From Mycobacterium sp. HUMS_12744610 (lineage in GTDB: Bacteria; Actinomycetota; Actinomycetes; Mycobacteriales; Mycobacteriaceae), in assembly GCF_041206865.1 (NCBI RefSeq), contig NZ_JBGEDP010000001.1, forward strand, positions 4,588,001-4,652,000: a stretch of DNA of 64,000 bases, read 5' to 3'. Below are positions 49,547-61,319 of this stretch, piece after piece; the stretch's first letter is position 1, and each line of letters begins with the position of its first letter. A model generated the notes under the pieces. That model was not told the origin of the DNA. It saw nothing but the letters and a program-made list of their open reading frames with translations, and did no database searches. Position numbers and translations under genes: made by a program.

Positions 49547-51967
49547 ATGACGGCTGCGGCCAAACCCGAGACCGGCGGCGAGGTGAGCCGACCCGAGATG
49601 GTGACGCTGACCATCGACGGTAACGAAATCAGCGTTCCGAAGGGGACTTTGGTTATCCGCGCCGCCGAGCTGATGGGCATCCAGATCCCGCGCTTCTGCG
49701 ACCACCCCCTGCTGGACCCCGTCGGCGCGTGCCGGCAGTGCCTGGTCGAGGTCGAGGGGCAGCGCAAGCCGATGGCCTCGTGCACCACGGTCGCCACCGA
49801 CGACATGGTGGTGCGCACCCAGCTGACCTCCGAGGCCGCCGACAAGGCCCAGCACGGCGTGATGGAACTGCTGCTGATCAACCATCCGCTGGACTGCCCG
49901 ATGTGCGACAAGGGCGGCGAATGCCCGCTGCAGAACCAGGCGATGTCCAACGGCCGCGCGGACTCCCGCTTCACCGACGTCAAGCGCACGTTCGCCAAAC
50001 CGATCAACATCTCCTCGGAGGTGCTGCTGGACCGGGAACGCTGCATCCTGTGCGCGCGCTGCACCCGGTTCTCCGAGCAGATCGCCGGTGACCCGTTCAT
50101 CGATATGCAGGAGCGGGGCGCCCTGCAGCAGGTCGGCATCTACGCCAACGAGCCGTTCGACTCCTACTTCTCGGGCAACACGGTGCAGATCTGCCCGGTG
50201 GGCGCGCTGACCGGGATGGCGTACCGGTTTCGGGCGCGCCCGTTCGACCTGGTCTCCAGCCCGAGCGTGTGCGAGCACTGCGCCTCGGGTTGCGCGCAGC
50301 GCACCGACCACCGCCGCGGCAAGGTGCTGCGGCGCCTGGCCGGTGACGACCCCGAGGTCAACGAGGAGTGGAACTGCGACAAGGGGCGGTGGGCGTTCAA
50401 CTACGCGATCGCCCCGGATGTCATCGCCACCCCCCTGATCCGCGGCGAAGACGGCGTGCTGACGCCCGCGTCGTGGTCGCACGCGATGGCGACGGCGATC
50501 CGGGGCCTCGATGCGGCCCGCGGGCGCACCGGCGTCCTGGTCGGCGGCCGCGCCACCTTGGAGGACGCCTACGCGTACTCCAAATTCACCCGAATCGTGT
50601 TGGACAGCAACGACATCGACTTTCGCGCCCGTCCGCACTCGGCCGAGGAGGCCGCTTTCCTGGCGGCGCGGATCGCCGGCCGCCGCGACGTCGGCTACGC
50701 CGATCTCGAATCCGCGCCGGTGGTGCTGCTGGTCGGGTTCGAGCCGGAAGAAGAGTCGCCGATCGTGTTCCTGCGGCTGCGCAAGGCGGCCCGCAAGCGC
50801 GGCGTCCCGGTGTACGCGGTCGCGCCGTTCGCGACCCGCGCGCTGCACAAGATGGCGGGCCGGCTGCTGCAAACCGCACCCGGCGCCGAAGCGGCCACGC
50901 TGGACGGCCTGACCACCGGCGAGGTGGGCGAGCTGCTGTCGGCTCCGGGCGCGGTCATCATGCTCGGCGAGCGCCTGGCCGCGGTGCCCGGCGGATTGTC
51001 CGCCGCCGCGCGGCTCGCCGACGCCACCGGGGCCCGGCTGGCGTGGGTGCCACGGCGGGCCGGCGAGCGCGGCGCACTCGAGGCCGGCGCGTTGCCCGGC
51101 CTGCTGCCCGGTGGCCGCCCACTGGACGACGAGGCCGCCCGCGCGCAGATCGCCGCGGCCTGGAACGTCTCCGAACTGCCTTCCGCCCGTGGACGCGACG
51201 TGGACGGCATCCTGGCCGGCGCCGCCGACGGCACGCTGGGGGCACTGGTGGTGGGCGGTGTCGAACCCGACGACTTCGCCGACCCCGCAGCAGTGCTGGC
51301 CGCGCTGGACGCCGCCGGGTTCGTGGTCAGCCTGGAGCTGCGGCACAGCGCCGTGACCGAGCGCGCCGACGTGGTGTTCCCGGTCGCGCCGACGACGCAG
51401 AAGGTCGGGGCCTTCGTCAACTGGGAGGGCCGGTACCGCCCGTTCGAACCGGCGCTGCACGGCACGACAAAGCAGGCCGCCCAGTCCGACCACCAGGTGC
51501 TCGACGCGCTGGCCGACGAGATGGGCATCTACCTGGGGCTCTCGACCGCCGACGCGGCGCGCGCGGAACTGGCGAGGCTGGGCACCTGGGACGGCAACTG
51601 GGCCGCCGGGCCCGACGTCGCCGCGCCGACCGGGCCCGGTGAGCAGCCGGACAAAGGCCAGGCGGTGCTGACCGGCTGGCGGATGCTGCTGGACGCCGGC
51701 CGGATGCAGGACGGCGAACCGCACCTGGCCGGGACCGCGCGCACACCCGTGGCGCGGCTGTCGGCCGGCACGGCGGCCGAGATCGGCGCCGCCGACGGCG
51801 ACGAGGTCACGGTCAGCACACCGCGCGGCTCGATCACCCTGCCGCTGAGCGTCACGGACATGCCCGACCGGGTGGTGTGGCTCCCGCTGAACTCGCCGGG
51901 TTCGGCGGTACACCGGGAGCTGGGCGTGACCATGGGGAGCACGGTGAACATCGGAGTGGGCAAATGA
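49547..51967 (+). CDS. nuoG: NADH-quinone oxidoreductase subunit G
   Basis: The 806-residue subunit has an N-terminal 2Fe-2S domain ([19 protein letters not shown]), [28 protein letters not shown], and a further 4Fe-4S set ([19 protein letters not shown]) leading into a molybdopterin-oxidoreductase-like fold without cofactor. The C-terminal domain ends VNIGVGK. It lies seven bases after nuoF. Confidence 0.97.
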   Translation: MTAAAKPETGGEVSRPEMVTLTIDGNEISVPKGTLVIRAAELMGIQIPRFCDHPLLDPVGACRQCLVEVEGQRKPMASCTTVATDDMVVRTQLTSEAADKAQHGVMELLLINHPLDCPMCDKGGECPLQNQAMSNGRADSRFTDVKRTFAKPINISSEVLLDRERCILCARCTRFSEQIAGDPFIDMQERGALQQVGIYANEPFDSYFSGNTVQICPVGALTGMAYRFRARPFDLVSSPSVCEHCASGCAQRTDHRRGKVLRRLAGDDPEVNEEWNCDKGRWAFNYAIAPDVIATPLIRGEDGVLTPASWSHAMATAIRGLDAARGRTGVLVGGRATLEDAYAYSKFTRIVLDSNDIDFRARPHSAEEAAFLAARIAGRRDVGYADLESAPVVLLVGFEPEEESPIVFLRLRKAARKRGVPVYAVAPFATRALHKMAGRLLQTAPGAEAATLDGLTTGEVGELLSAPGAVIMLGERLAAVPGGLSAAARLADATGARLAWVPRRAGERGALEAGALPGLLPGGRPLDDEAARAQIAAAWNVSELPSARGRDVDGILAGAADGTLGALVVGGVEPDDFADPAAVLAALDAAGFVVSLELRHSAVTERADVVFPVAPTTQKVGAFVNWEGRYRPFEPALHGTTKQAAQSDHQVLDALADEMGIYLGLSTADAARAELARLGTWDGNWAAGPDVAAPTGPGEQPDKGQAVLTGWRMLLDAGRMQDGEPHLAGTARTPVARLSAGTAAEIGAADGDEVTVSTPRGSITLPLSVTDMPDRVVWLPLNSPGSAVHRELGVTMGSTVNIGVGK

Positions 51968-53241
51968 CCGGCTTGAGCGCCTTCGGACACGACACGTGGT
52001 GGCTGGTGCTGGGCAAGGCGCTGGCCATCTTCGTGTTCCTCATGCTCAACGTGCTGGTCGCGATCCTGTTGGAGCGCAAGATTCTCGGCTGGATGCAGCT
52101 GCGGCCCGGCCCCAACCGGGTGGGTCCGTGGGGCGCCCTGCAGAGCCTGGCCGACGGGATCAAGCTGGCGCTCAAGGAGAGCATCACCCCCAAGGGCGTC
52201 GACTGGTTCGTGTACATGGCGGCGCCGGTCATCTCGACGATCCCGGCGTTCACCGCCTTCGCGTTCATCCCGTTCGGCCCGGTGGTGTCGGTGTTCGGCC
52301 ACCGGACGCCGCTGCAGCTGACCGACCTTCCGGTCGCGGTGCTGTTCATCCTCGGGCTCTCGGCGATCGGGGTGTACGGAATCGTGCTGGGCGGCTGGGC
52401 GTCCGGGTCCACCTACCCGCTGCTGGGCGGGGTGCGTTCCACCGCCCAGGTCATCTCCTACGAGGTCGCGATGGGGCTGTCGTTCGCGGCGGTGTTCCTC
52501 TACGCCGGCTCGATGTCGACGTCGCAGATCGTCGCCTCCCAGAACCGGGTCTGGTACGTGTTCCTGCTGCTGCCGTCGTTCATCATCTACCTCATCTCGA
52601 TGGTCGGCGAAACCAACCGTGCGCCCTTCGATCTGCCCGAGGCCGAGGGTGAGCTGGTCGCGGGGTTCCACACCGAGTACTCGTCGCTGAAGTTCGCGAT
52701 GTTCATGCTGGCCGAGTACGTGAACATGATGACGGTCTCCTCGCTCGCCACGGCCCTGTTCTTCGGCGGGTGGCATGCGCCGTGGCCGCTGAACATGTGG
52801 GCCGGTGCCGACACCGGCTGGTGGCCGGTGCTCTGGTTCACCGCCAAGATGTGGACCTTCCTGTTCATCTATATGTGGCTGCGCGCCAGCCTGCCCCGCC
52901 TGCGCTACGACCAGTTCATGGCGCTGGGCTGGAAGCTGCTGATCCCGGCATCGCTGGTGTGGGTCCTGATCGCGGCGGTCATCCGCACGCTGCGCAACCA
53001 GGGTTACCCGTACTGGACGCCGCTGCTGGTCGTCAGCAGCATCGTGGTGGCCGCGGTGCTGGTACTGCTGTTGCGGAAACCGTTCGCCAATCCCGGTGTC
53101 CGCGCGATGGAACGGGAAATGCGCCGCCGCGAGAAGGGTCGCGGCGCCGCGGCCCTCGAGCCGGCGTTCCCGGTGCCGCCGCTGCCGATGAAGGCCCTGA
53201 CGACCCCGATCGGTGCGAGCAAGGAGAAAGCGCATGGCTAA
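51964..53241 (+). CDS. nuoH: NADH-quinone oxidoreductase subunit H
   Basis: The 425-residue membrane subunit forms part of the quinone tunnel. Motifs are [20 protein letters not shown] and [19 protein letters not shown]. About eight helices are visible. The charged C-terminal tail ([16 protein letters not shown]) is an extension typical of mycobacteria. It overlaps the nuoG stop. Confidence 0.97.
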   Translation: MTGLSAFGHDTWWLVLGKALAIFVFLMLNVLVAILLERKILGWMQLRPGPNRVGPWGALQSLADGIKLALKESITPKGVDWFVYMAAPVISTIPAFTAFAFIPFGPVVSVFGHRTPLQLTDLPVAVLFILGLSAIGVYGIVLGGWASGSTYPLLGGVRSTAQVISYEVAMGLSFAAVFLYAGSMSTSQIVASQNRVWYVFLLLPSFIIYLISMVGETNRAPFDLPEAEGELVAGFHTEYSSLKFAMFMLAEYVNMMTVSSLATALFFGGWHAPWPLNMWAGADTGWWPVLWFTAKMWTFLFIYMWLRASLPRLRYDQFMALGWKLLIPASLVWVLIAAVIRTLRNQGYPYWTPLLVVSSIVVAAVLVLLLRKPFANPGVRAMEREMRRREKGRGAAALEPAFPVPPLPMKALTTPIGASKEKAHG

Positions 53242-53779
53242 GTTGCTGGACGCCGTGGCCGGATTCGGCGTGACGTTCGCCGCGATGTTCAAAAAGCGGG
53301 TGACCGAGGAGTATCCGGAGAAGCCGGGCCCGGTGGCGCCGCGCTACCACGGCCGTCACCAACTCAACCGCTACGCCGACGGCCTCGAGAAGTGCATCGG
53401 CTGCGAGCTGTGCGCGTGGGCCTGCCCGGCGGACGCCATCTACGTCGAAGGCGCGGACAACACCGAGGAGCAACGATTCTCCCCCGGTGAGCGCTACGGC
53501 CGTGTCTACCAGATCAACTATCTGCGCTGCATCGGCTGCGGCCTGTGCATCGAGGCCTGCCCCACCAGGGCGCTGACGATGACGAACAACTACGAGATGG
53601 CCGACGACAACCGCGCCGACCTCATCTACGAGAAGGACCGGCTGCTGGCCCCGCTGCTGTCCGACATGCTCGCGCCGCCACATCCCCGGACGCCGGGGGC
53701 CACCGACAAGGACTACTACCAGGGCAACGTGACCGCGCAGGGCCTGCGCGCACCCCAGACCGCCGGGGAACCGCGGTGA
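53234..53779 (+). CDS. nuoI: NADH-quinone oxidoreductase subunit I
   Basis: The 181-residue ferredoxin-like subunit has two 4Fe-4S motifs, [18 protein letters not shown] and [18 protein letters not shown], which link the peripheral chain to cluster N2. ATG 53234 has AAGGAG upstream and overlaps nuoH by eight bases. Confidence 0.97.
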   Translation: MAKLLDAVAGFGVTFAAMFKKRVTEEYPEKPGPVAPRYHGRHQLNRYADGLEKCIGCELCAWACPADAIYVEGADNTEEQRFSPGERYGRVYQINYLRCIGCGLCIEACPTRALTMTNNYEMADDNRADLIYEKDRLLAPLLSDMLAPPHPRTPGATDKDYYQGNVTAQGLRAPQTAGEPR

Positions 53780-54576
53780 TTGCGTCCGATGTCCACGTCC
53801 TGGCGGCCGACGCCATCGTCCGGACCTCCACCGGTGAGGCGGTGACGTTCTGGGTGCTGGGCGCGCTGGCGTTGATCGGCGCGCTCGGGGTGGTGCTGGC
53901 GGTCAACGCCGTCTACTCGGCCATGTTCCTGGCGATGACGATGATCATCCTGGCGGTGTTCTACATGGCCCAGGACGCGCTGTTCCTCGGCGTCGTGCAG
54001 GTCGTGGTCTACACCGGCGCGGTGATGATGCTGTTTTTGTTCGTGCTGATGCTGATCGGCGTGGACACCTCCGAGTCCTTGAAGGAGACGCTGCACGGAC
54101 AGCGCGTCGCGGCCGTGGTGACCGGGGTCGGGTTCGGTGTCCTGATGGTCGCCGCCATCGGCAACGTGGCGACGGGCGGCTTCGCCGGGCTGCGCGGGGC
54201 CAACGCGAACGGCAACGTGGAAGGCCTGGCGGCGCTGATCTTCTCGCGTTACCTGTGGGCCTTCGAGTTGACCAGCGCGCTGCTGATCACCGCGGCCGTC
54301 GGGGCGATGGTGCTGGCGCACCGCGAGCGGTTCGAGAGGCGCAAGACCCAGCGGGAGCTCTCCGAGGAACGCTTCCGGCCGGGCGGGCATCCCACGCCGC
54401 TGCCCAACCCCGGCGTCTTCGCACGCCGCAACGCCGTCGACACGGCCGCGCTGCTGCCCGACGGCTCGTATTCGGAGATCTCGGTGTCGCCGATCCTGCA
54501 CCGGCACACCGGCGAGGGCACCGAGATCCCCTCCCGGGAAGCGAGCCCGAGCCTGCCCCAGGGAGGTGCGTCGTGA
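53776..54576 (+). CDS. nuoJ: NADH-quinone oxidoreductase subunit J
   Basis: The 266-residue membrane subunit has five helices in the first 180 residues ([36 protein letters not shown]). A long cytoplasmic tail follows, rich in charged residues and Pro. GTG start within a GTGA overlap. Confidence 0.95.
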   Translation: MIASDVHVLAADAIVRTSTGEAVTFWVLGALALIGALGVVLAVNAVYSAMFLAMTMIILAVFYMAQDALFLGVVQVVVYTGAVMMLFLFVLMLIGVDTSESLKETLHGQRVAAVVTGVGFGVLMVAAIGNVATGGFAGLRGANANGNVEGLAALIFSRYLWAFELTSALLITAAVGAMVLAHRERFERRKTQRELSEERFRPGGHPTPLPNPGVFARRNAVDTAALLPDGSYSEISVSPILHRHTGEGTEIPSREASPSLPQGGAS

Positions 54577-54872
54577 ATCCGGCCAACTACCTGTACCTTT
54601 CGGCCCTGCTGTTCACCATCGGGGCCTCGGGTGTGCTGCTGCGCCGCAACGCCATCGTGATGTTCATGTGCGTCGAGCTGATGCTCAACGCCGTCAACCT
54701 GGCTTTCGTCACCTTCGCCCGGATGCACGGCCACCTGGACGGGCAGATGATCGCGTTCTTCACGATGGTGGTGGCCGCCTGCGAGGTCGTGATCGGACTG
54801 GCCATCATCATGACGATTTTCCGTGCCCGCAAATCGGCGTCAGTCGACGACGCGAACCTACTCAAAGGCTGA
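54573..54872 (+). CDS. nuoK: NADH-quinone oxidoreductase subunit K
   Basis: This is a 99-residue antiporter-like subunit of three helices. It keeps both conserved intramembrane Glu residues ([17 protein letters not shown] and [13 protein letters not shown]) that take part in proton transfer. GTG 54573 overlaps the nuoJ stop. Confidence 0.97.
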   Translation: MNPANYLYLSALLFTIGASGVLLRRNAIVMFMCVELMLNAVNLAFVTFARMHGHLDGQMIAFFTMVVAACEVVIGLAIIMTIFRARKSASVDDANLLKG

Positions 54873-54882
54873 GAACGCCACC

Positions 54883-56784
54883 GTGACAAATCTTTTGGGG
54901 ACTCACTACACCTGGCTGCTGGTGGCCCTGCCGCTGGCGGGTGCCGCGATCCTGCTGTTCGGCGGTCGACGCACCGACGCGTGGGGCCACTGGCTGGGCT
55001 GCGCCGCGGCCCTCGCGTCGTTCGGCGTGGGCGCCACCCTGCTGGCCGACATGCTGGCCCGCGGCGCCGACGACCGCGCGATCCACCAGAAGCTGTACAC
55101 CTGGATCCCGGTCAACCAGCTGCAGGTCGACCTCGGGCTGCAGATCGACCAGCTGTCCATGTGTTTCGTGCTGCTGATCAGCGGGGTCGGCTCGCTGATC
55201 CACATCTACTCGGTCGCCTACATGGCCGAGGATCCCGACCGCCGCCGCTTTTTCGGCTACCTCAACCTGTTCCTGGCCTCGATGCTGCTGCTGGTGGTCG
55301 CCGACAACTACGTGGTGCTCTACGTCGGCTGGGAGGGCGTCGGCCTGGCGTCCTACCTGCTGATCGGGTTCTGGTACCACAAGCCGACCGCGGCCACGGC
55401 GGCCAAGAAGGCGTTCGTGATGAACCGGGTCGGCGACGCCGGCCTCGCGCTGGGAATGTTCCTGATGTTCGGCACCTTCGGGACGCTGTCCTACGCGGGC
55501 GTCTTCGCCGCCGCGCCGGCCGCGGGCACGGGCGTGCTGAACGCGATGGGGTTGCTGTTGCTGCTGGGCGCTTGCGCCAAATCCGCGCAGGTCCCGCTGC
55601 AGGCCTGGTTGGGCGACGCGATGGAGGGCCCCACCCCCGTGTCGGCGCTGATCCACGCCGCCACCATGGTGACCGCCGGCGTGTACCTGATCGTGCGGTC
55701 CAACCCCCTGTACAACCTGGCGCCCGGGGCGCAGCTGGCGGTGGTCATCGTCGGTGCCGTCACGTTGATGCTGGGCGCGATCATCGGCTGCGCCAAGGAC
55801 GACATCAAACGCGCCCTGGCCGCCTCGACGATGAGCCAGATCGGCTACATGGTGCTGGCCGCCGGCCTGGGCCCGGCCGGCTACGCATTCGCGATCATGC
55901 ACCTGCTGACCCACGGGTTCTTCAAGGCGGGGCTGTTCCTCGGCTCCGGCGCGGTCATCCACGGGATGCACGAGGAGCAGGACATGCGCCGCTACGGCGG
56001 GCTGCGCGCCGCCCTGCCGATCACGTTCGTCACCTTCGGGCTCGCCTACCTGGCGATCATCGGCGTGCCGCCGTTCGCGGGCTTCTTCTCCAAGGACGCC
56101 ATCGTCGAGGCGGCGCTGTCCTCCGGCGGGATCCGCGGCTACGTGCTGGGCGGCACCGCGCTGCTGGGCGCCGGGATCACCGCGTTCTACATGACGCGGG
56201 TGATGCTGATGACCTTCTTCGGCGAAAAGCGCTGGGCGCCGGGCGTTCACCCGCACGAGGCACCGGCGCTGATGACGTGGCCGATGATCCTGCTCGCCTT
56301 CGGCTCGGTGTTCTCCGGTGGCCTGCTGGCCATCGGCGGCACCCTGCAGCGCTGGCTCGAACCGGTCGTCGGCGCGCCCGAAGAGGTGACCCACGCCCTG
56401 CCCACCTGGGTCAGCACCGCGCTGGCGCTGACCGTCGTCGCCATCGGCATCGCGGTGGCCTACGCCAAGTACGGAAGGTTGCCGATCCCGCGGGTGGCCC
56501 CGCTGTCGGTCTCCCCGGCGACGACGGCCGCGCGCGCCGACCTCTACGGCGATGCCTTCAACGAGGAGGTGTTCATGCGCCCCGGCGCCCAACTGACGCA
56601 CGCGCTGGTCGAATTCGACGACGCGGGTGTGGACGGCTCGGTCAACGCCCTCGCGGCGCTGGTGAGCGCGACGTCGAACCGCCTACGCGGCCTGCAGACG
56701 GGTTTCGCGCGCAACTACGCATTGTCCATGCTGGCGGGCGCCACCCTGGTGGTCGCGCTGATCCTGGCGGTGAGGTTCTGGTGA
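54883..56784 (+). CDS. nuoL: NADH-quinone oxidoreductase subunit L
   Basis: This 633-residue antiporter-like subunit has about 16 helices. The conserved pump region includes [40 protein letters not shown] and [17 protein letters not shown]. The lateral helix and last anchor helix are near the C-terminus. GTG 54883 gives the same length as the recalled M. tuberculosis protein. Confidence 0.97.
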   Translation: MTNLLGTHYTWLLVALPLAGAAILLFGGRRTDAWGHWLGCAAALASFGVGATLLADMLARGADDRAIHQKLYTWIPVNQLQVDLGLQIDQLSMCFVLLISGVGSLIHIYSVAYMAEDPDRRRFFGYLNLFLASMLLLVVADNYVVLYVGWEGVGLASYLLIGFWYHKPTAATAAKKAFVMNRVGDAGLALGMFLMFGTFGTLSYAGVFAAAPAAGTGVLNAMGLLLLLGACAKSAQVPLQAWLGDAMEGPTPVSALIHAATMVTAGVYLIVRSNPLYNLAPGAQLAVVIVGAVTLMLGAIIGCAKDDIKRALAASTMSQIGYMVLAAGLGPAGYAFAIMHLLTHGFFKAGLFLGSGAVIHGMHEEQDMRRYGGLRAALPITFVTFGLAYLAIIGVPPFAGFFSKDAIVEAALSSGGIRGYVLGGTALLGAGITAFYMTRVMLMTFFGEKRWAPGVHPHEAPALMTWPMILLAFGSVFSGGLLAIGGTLQRWLEPVVGAPEEVTHALPTWVSTALALTVVAIGIAVAYAKYGRLPIPRVAPLSVSPATTAARADLYGDAFNEEVFMRPGAQLTHALVEFDDAGVDGSVNALAALVSATSNRLRGLQTGFARNYALSMLAGATLVVALILAVRFW

Positions 56785-56795
56785 ACGGGGCTTCG

Positions 56796-58382
56796 ATGAG
56801 TAACGTCCCCTGGCTGAGCGTGCTGTGGCTGGTGCCACTCGCGGGTGCCGCGCTGGTCATCCTGGTGCCGCCCGGGCTGCGGCAGCTCGCCAAGTGGATC
56901 GGCCTGGCGTTCGGACTGCTGACGCTGGCGGTGGCGGTGGTCATCACCGCCGGCTTCAAGGCCGGCGGCCCCACCTACCAGTTCGTCGAAAGCCATTCGT
57001 GGATCCCGTCGTTCGGGGCCGGCTACACCCTGGGCGTGGACGGCATCGCGGTGGTGCTGGTGCTGCTCACCGTGGTGCTGATCCCGGTGCTGCAGGTGGC
57101 CGGCTGGAACGACGGCGGCGAGCGCACGCGGGGTGTCCACGCCTACATCGCGTTGACGCTGGCCATCGAGTCGATGGTGCTGGTCTCGGTGATCGCCCTG
57201 GACGTGCTGCTGTTCTACGTGTTCTTCGAGGCCATGCTCATCCCGATGTACTTCCTGATCGGCGGCTTCGGTCAGGGTTCGGGCCGCTCCCGCGCCGCGG
57301 TGAAGTTCCTGCTGTACAACCTGTTCGGCGGGCTGATCATGCTGGCCGCGGTGATCGGGCTGTACGTGGTGACCGCGAAGCACGGTGCGGGCACCTTCGA
57401 CTTCCGGGCGATCGTCGACGCGGTACAGCACGGGCGCCTGGGCGTCGATCCCGCGGTGCTCAAGGCGCTGTTCCTGGGCTTTATGTTCGCCTTCGCGATC
57501 AAGGCGCCGCTGTGGCCGTTCCACCGGTGGCTGCCCGACGCCTGCGTGGAGGCCACGCCCGCGACCGCGGTGTTGATCACGGCGGTGATGGACAAGGTCG
57601 GCACCTTCGGCATGCTGCGCTACTGCCTGCAGCTGTTCCCGGATGCCTCGACGTATTTCCGGCCGCTGATCGTGACGCTGGCCATCATCGGCGTGATCTA
57701 CGGCGCGATCGTGGCGATCGGCCAGAAAGACATGATGCGCCTGATCGCCTACACCTCGATCTCGCACTTCGGGTTCATCATCGCGGGCATCTTCGTGATG
57801 ACCAGCCAGGGCCAGAGCGGGTCCACGCTGTACATGCTCAACCACGGCATCTCCACCGCCGCGGTGTTCCTGATCGCCGGGTTCCTTGTGACGCGACGCG
57901 GCAGCCGGTTGATCGCCGACTACGGCGGCGTGCAGAAGGTGGCGCCCGTCCTGGCGGGCACCTTCCTGGTGGCCGGCATGGCCACCCTGTCGCTGCCCGG
58001 GCTGGCGCCCTTCGTCAGCGAATTCCTCGTCCTGCTGGGCACTTTCAACCGCTACTGGCTGGCCGGCGCGTTCGGGGTCACCGCACTGGTCCTGGCGGCC
58101 ATCTACATGCTGTGGCTCTACCAGCGCGTGATGACCGGACCGGTGGCCGCGGGCAACGAGAAGATCACCGACCTCAAGGCGCGCGAACTGCTCGTCATCG
58201 CGCCGTTGATCGCGCTGCTGATCGGTCTCGGGGTCTACCCCAAGCCGGTGCTGGAGCTGATCAACCCCGCCGTCGCCAACACGATGACCACCATCGGCCA
58301 GCACGATCCCGCGCCGAGCGTGCCCCCGGGCACCGCGGCACCGGACCGAGCACCCCGCACAGCCGAAGGACCACACCGATGA
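56796..58382 (+). CDS. nuoM: NADH-quinone oxidoreductase subunit M
   Basis: The 528-residue antiporter-like subunit contains FFEAMLIPMYFLIGGFGQ, KAPLWPFHRWLPDACVEATP and MMRLIAYTSISHFGFIIAGI. ATG 56796 has GGGG upstream and gives the family N-terminus SNVPWLSVLWLVPL. GTG 56781, overlapping the nuoL stop, is an in-frame alternative five codons earlier. Confidence 0.97.
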   Translation: MSNVPWLSVLWLVPLAGAALVILVPPGLRQLAKWIGLAFGLLTLAVAVVITAGFKAGGPTYQFVESHSWIPSFGAGYTLGVDGIAVVLVLLTVVLIPVLQVAGWNDGGERTRGVHAYIALTLAIESMVLVSVIALDVLLFYVFFEAMLIPMYFLIGGFGQGSGRSRAAVKFLLYNLFGGLIMLAAVIGLYVVTAKHGAGTFDFRAIVDAVQHGRLGVDPAVLKALFLGFMFAFAIKAPLWPFHRWLPDACVEATPATAVLITAVMDKVGTFGMLRYCLQLFPDASTYFRPLIVTLAIIGVIYGAIVAIGQKDMMRLIAYTSISHFGFIIAGIFVMTSQGQSGSTLYMLNHGISTAAVFLIAGFLVTRRGSRLIADYGGVQKVAPVLAGTFLVAGMATLSLPGLAPFVSEFLVLLGTFNRYWLAGAFGVTALVLAAIYMLWLYQRVMTGPVAAGNEKITDLKARELLVIAPLIALLIGLGVYPKPVLELINPAVANTMTTIGQHDPAPSVPPGTAAPDRAPRTAEGPHR

Positions 58383-59977
58383 TCCTGCTCCCCTCCCCCA
58401 GCATCGAGTACTTCCTGCTGAGCCCGATGCTCATCGTGTTCGGCGTCGCGGTGGCCGGTGTGCTGGCCGAGGCGTTCGTGCCGCGGCGGTTCCGCTACGG
58501 CACCCAGGTGGCGCTCGCGCTCGGCGGCTTGGTGGCGGCGTTCGTCGCGGTCGTCGCGGTGAGCCGCTCGGTCTGCACCTCGGGACGCACCGCGGTGCTG
58601 GGCGCGATGGCCGTCGACCGCACTGCGCTGTACCTGCAGGGCACCGTGCTGCTGGTGGCCGTGCTCGCGGTCATCTTCATGGCCGAACGCACGCAGGCCA
58701 AAGCGGAACGCAAAGCGGCCGTGGGAGTTTCAGGGGCCGCTTCGGCGGCGGCCGGCCTGGATTCCTTCACTCCGCAGGCCTCCGCGGTGCCCGGCAGCGA
58801 CGCCGAGATCGAGGCCGAACGGGCCGGGGCCGCGCAGACCGAACTCTTCCCGCTGACGATGCTCTCGGTCGGCGGCATGATGGTGTTCCCCGCGTCCAAC
58901 GACCTGCTGACCATGTTCGTCGCGCTGGAAGTCCTTTCGCTGCCCCTGTATCTGATGTGCGGCCTGGCCCGGCATCGTCGCCTGCTGTCGCAGGAGTCGG
59001 CGATGAAGTACTTCCTGCTGGGCGCGTTCTCGTCGGCGTTCTTTCTCTACGGCGTGGCGCTGATCTACGGCGCGACCGGTACGCTGCTGCTGCCCGGCAT
59101 CCGCAAAGCCTTTGCCGCCCAAGGTGACACGTCGATGGCGTTGGTCGGCGTCGCGCTGCTGTCGGTCGGCCTGCTGTTCAAGGTCGGCGCGGTCCCGTTC
59201 CACTCCTGGATTCCCGACGTCTACCAGGGCGCCCCCACTCCGGTCACCGGCTTCATGGCGGCGGCCACCAAGGTCGCGGCGTTCGGCGCGCTGCTGCGGG
59301 TGGTGTACGTGGCGCTGCCGCCGCTGCACGACCAGTGGCGCCCGGTGTTGTGGACGATCGCCATCCTGACCATGGCGGTGGGCACGATCACCGCGGTCAA
59401 CCAGACCGACGTCAAGCGGCTGCTGGCCTACTCGTCGGTCGCCCACGTCGGTTTCATCCTCACCGGCGTCATCGCCGACAACCATTCCGGTCTGTCGGGC
59501 ACGTTGTTCTATCTGGTCGCCTACAGCTTCAGCACGATGGGGGCGTTCGCGATCGTGAGCCTGATCCGCAACGCCGACGGCGTCGAGGACGCCACCGTGT
59601 CCCACTGGGCGGGGCTCGGGCAGCGCTCACCGATCGTGGGCGTGATGTTCTCGATGTTCCTGCTGGCCTTCGCCGGCATCCCGCTGACGAGCGGATTCGT
59701 CAGCAAGCTCGCCGTGTTTCGGGCCGCCGCCCAGGGCGGGGCGCTGCCGCTGGTGGTCATCGGTGTGATCGCCAGCGGGGTGGCCGCGTATTTCTATGTG
59801 CGCGTGATCGTTTCGATGTTCTTCACCGAGGCCACCGAGGACACGCCCCACGTGGTCGCGCCCGGCATCCTGAGCAAGGCCGCGATCGCCGTGTGCGCCG
59901 TGGCCACCGTGGCGCTGGGGATCTTCCCGCAGCCTCTGCTCGACCTGGCCGACCAGGCCGCCCACCTGCTGCACTGA
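58379..59977 (+). CDS. nuoN: NADH-quinone oxidoreductase subunit N
   Basis: The 532-residue antiporter-like subunit has LEVLSLPLYLMCGLARHRR, KVGAVPFHSWIPDVYQGAPT and VKRLLAYSSVAHVGFILTG. A loop of about 40 residues near 110-150 (AAAGLDSFTPQASAVPGSD) is longer than in enterobacterial forms. It is the last gene of the operon and converges on the PPE remnant, with no clear terminator in the 26-base gap. Confidence 0.97.
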   Translation: MILLPSPSIEYFLLSPMLIVFGVAVAGVLAEAFVPRRFRYGTQVALALGGLVAAFVAVVAVSRSVCTSGRTAVLGAMAVDRTALYLQGTVLLVAVLAVIFMAERTQAKAERKAAVGVSGAASAAAGLDSFTPQASAVPGSDAEIEAERAGAAQTELFPLTMLSVGGMMVFPASNDLLTMFVALEVLSLPLYLMCGLARHRRLLSQESAMKYFLLGAFSSAFFLYGVALIYGATGTLLLPGIRKAFAAQGDTSMALVGVALLSVGLLFKVGAVPFHSWIPDVYQGAPTPVTGFMAAATKVAAFGALLRVVYVALPPLHDQWRPVLWTIAILTMAVGTITAVNQTDVKRLLAYSSVAHVGFILTGVIADNHSGLSGTLFYLVAYSFSTMGAFAIVSLIRNADGVEDATVSHWAGLGQRSPIVGVMFSMFLLAFAGIPLTSGFVSKLAVFRAAAQGGALPLVVIGVIASGVAAYFYVRVIVSMFFTEATEDTPHVVAPGILSKAAIAVCAVATVALGIFPQPLLDLADQAAHLLH

Positions 59978-60003
59978 GCCGGCCGCACGCGCTGTTTGCG
60001 CCG

Positions 60004-60569
60004 CTAGCCCTTGGCCGCCGCTTCCGCGCCCGCGCCAAAGCCGGTGCCCTGGTCGGCGATTCCCGCGAAGTCGTCGATGGAGTTGCCCACACCTGAGGTG
60101 TAGGTGAGGCCGCCGGCATTGGTGGCCGAATTCGCGATGCCGGAGTTGTTCGCACCCGAGTTGAACATGCCGACGTTGGTGCTGCCCATGTCGGCGATGC
60201 CGGTCAGCTGGGTACCCGAGTTGTCGATCCCGACGTTGCCGTCGCCGATGTTTCCGAATCCCGAGCTCGGCACCCCGAGGGCACCGGCGCTCGTGTTCTG
60301 GTAGCCGGAGACGTCGACGCCCGAACTGTAGAACCCGGAGACGTCGGTGCCGGAGGTGCCGATGCCGGAGACCGAGCCCGGCTGGGTGATCGCGCTGCCG
60401 ATGCCGGTGTTGAGGTCCCCGGAGTCGAACAGGCCGGTGTTCAGGCTGCCCGTGTTGAAGAAGCCCGTGTTTCCCCCGACGCCGCCGCGGCCTGCAGCAT
60501 CGGCGCCGAACCGGCACCGGAGAACATCCGCAGCGAATTGATCTCCGGCGGCAACGTCAGAAAACTCAT
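60004..60569 (-). pseudogene. PPE-MPTR gene collapsed by an internal deletion
   Basis: ATG 60569 (AAGGAC upstream) starts a genuine PPE N-terminus, [20 protein letters not shown], then APMLQAAA. The frame then breaks. The sequence jumps, one base out of frame, into MPTR repeats ([20 protein letters not shown]) and the C-terminus DQGTGFGAGAEAAAKG. Nearly the entire 180-residue PPE domain is gone. PPE53 lies after nuoN in M. tuberculosis. The 291 bases upstream (60570-60860) hold no gene. Confidence 0.85.
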
Positions 60570-60860
60570 CGGCCTGTCCTTCCCATGAGGCGTGGCCACA
60601 CACCGTCCCCCACGGGTCTCGTGTGTCAGAACCTCTCGGCGCGGCACCCGCTACGCGACCGATGAGCAAACATCGCATCGCAAATGCGCGAGATATTGCC
60701 AAAAAGTTCGGCAAACCTCCGTTCCGAGCCCACTGGGCAGCCCAACGCGGCCGACACCAAGCCGCTATGCGGCGTTACACGATGGCAACGGCACCGCACC
60801 CGGCCCTGCTGCCCGCAAGGCGCGCGCCGGAAACCGCGCTTCGGCTATCGGCCAAACCCG

Positions 60861-61319
60861 CTACGTGAACGGGCGCGTAGCCAGCACGAAAATCGCCAGC
60901 GCGCCCAGCGGGGCGAGCAGCGGCAGCCACGGCAGCTGAAGCGGAAACGACACCGCAATCAAACCGGCCGACGTGAAGCACAGGGCAGCAACCCATGTCG
61001 CGCGGCTCCCGATGACCATCGCGGCCGACGGCCCGGTGGCGTGGCGGGACACCAGATAGGCTGCCGCGCAAAGCCCCGACAGGCCGACGGGCACGGGCGG
61101 TGGACCGGACAGCGCGATCGCGAACACCACGAGCACAACGGCAAACGTTGCGGCCGGCCGCAACGCCGTCCCGACGGCCACCGCGGTCAGCGCCGCCGCG
61201 CACCCGACCATCGCCGCCCCGTGCGAACCGACGGCGACCGATCCCACCATTAGCAGCCCGGATGCCACCGACAGGGCGGGGATGGCCATCCGCGCCGCGC
61301 CCGCCATGCCCGCGCTCAT
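60861..61319 (-). CDS. Membrane protein of the MoxR/DUF58 operon, Rv3162c-like
   Basis: The 152-residue product has four or five hydrophobic helices (ALSVASGLLMVGSVAVGSHG, FAVVLVVFAIALSG, FTSAGLIAVSFPLQLPWLPL). ATG 61319 overlaps the DUF58 gene stop by four bases (ATGA). I recognise no domain. It is the last gene of the moxR3-DUF58 operon, so it may form part of the same envelope complex. Confidence 0.8.
   Translation of the reverse strand: MSAGMAGAARMAIPALSVASGLLMVGSVAVGSHGAAMVGCAAALTAVAVGTALRPAATFAVVLVVFAIALSGPPPVPVGLSGLCAAAYLVSRHATGPSAAMVIGSRATWVAALCFTSAGLIAVSFPLQLPWLPLLAPLGALAIFVLATRPFT

Noticed and set aside
54862..56601. Minus-strand 579-codon frame opposite nuoL, and similar frames opposite nuoF, nuoG and nuoM
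   Set aside because: These are GC-driven shadows of recognised membrane subunits.
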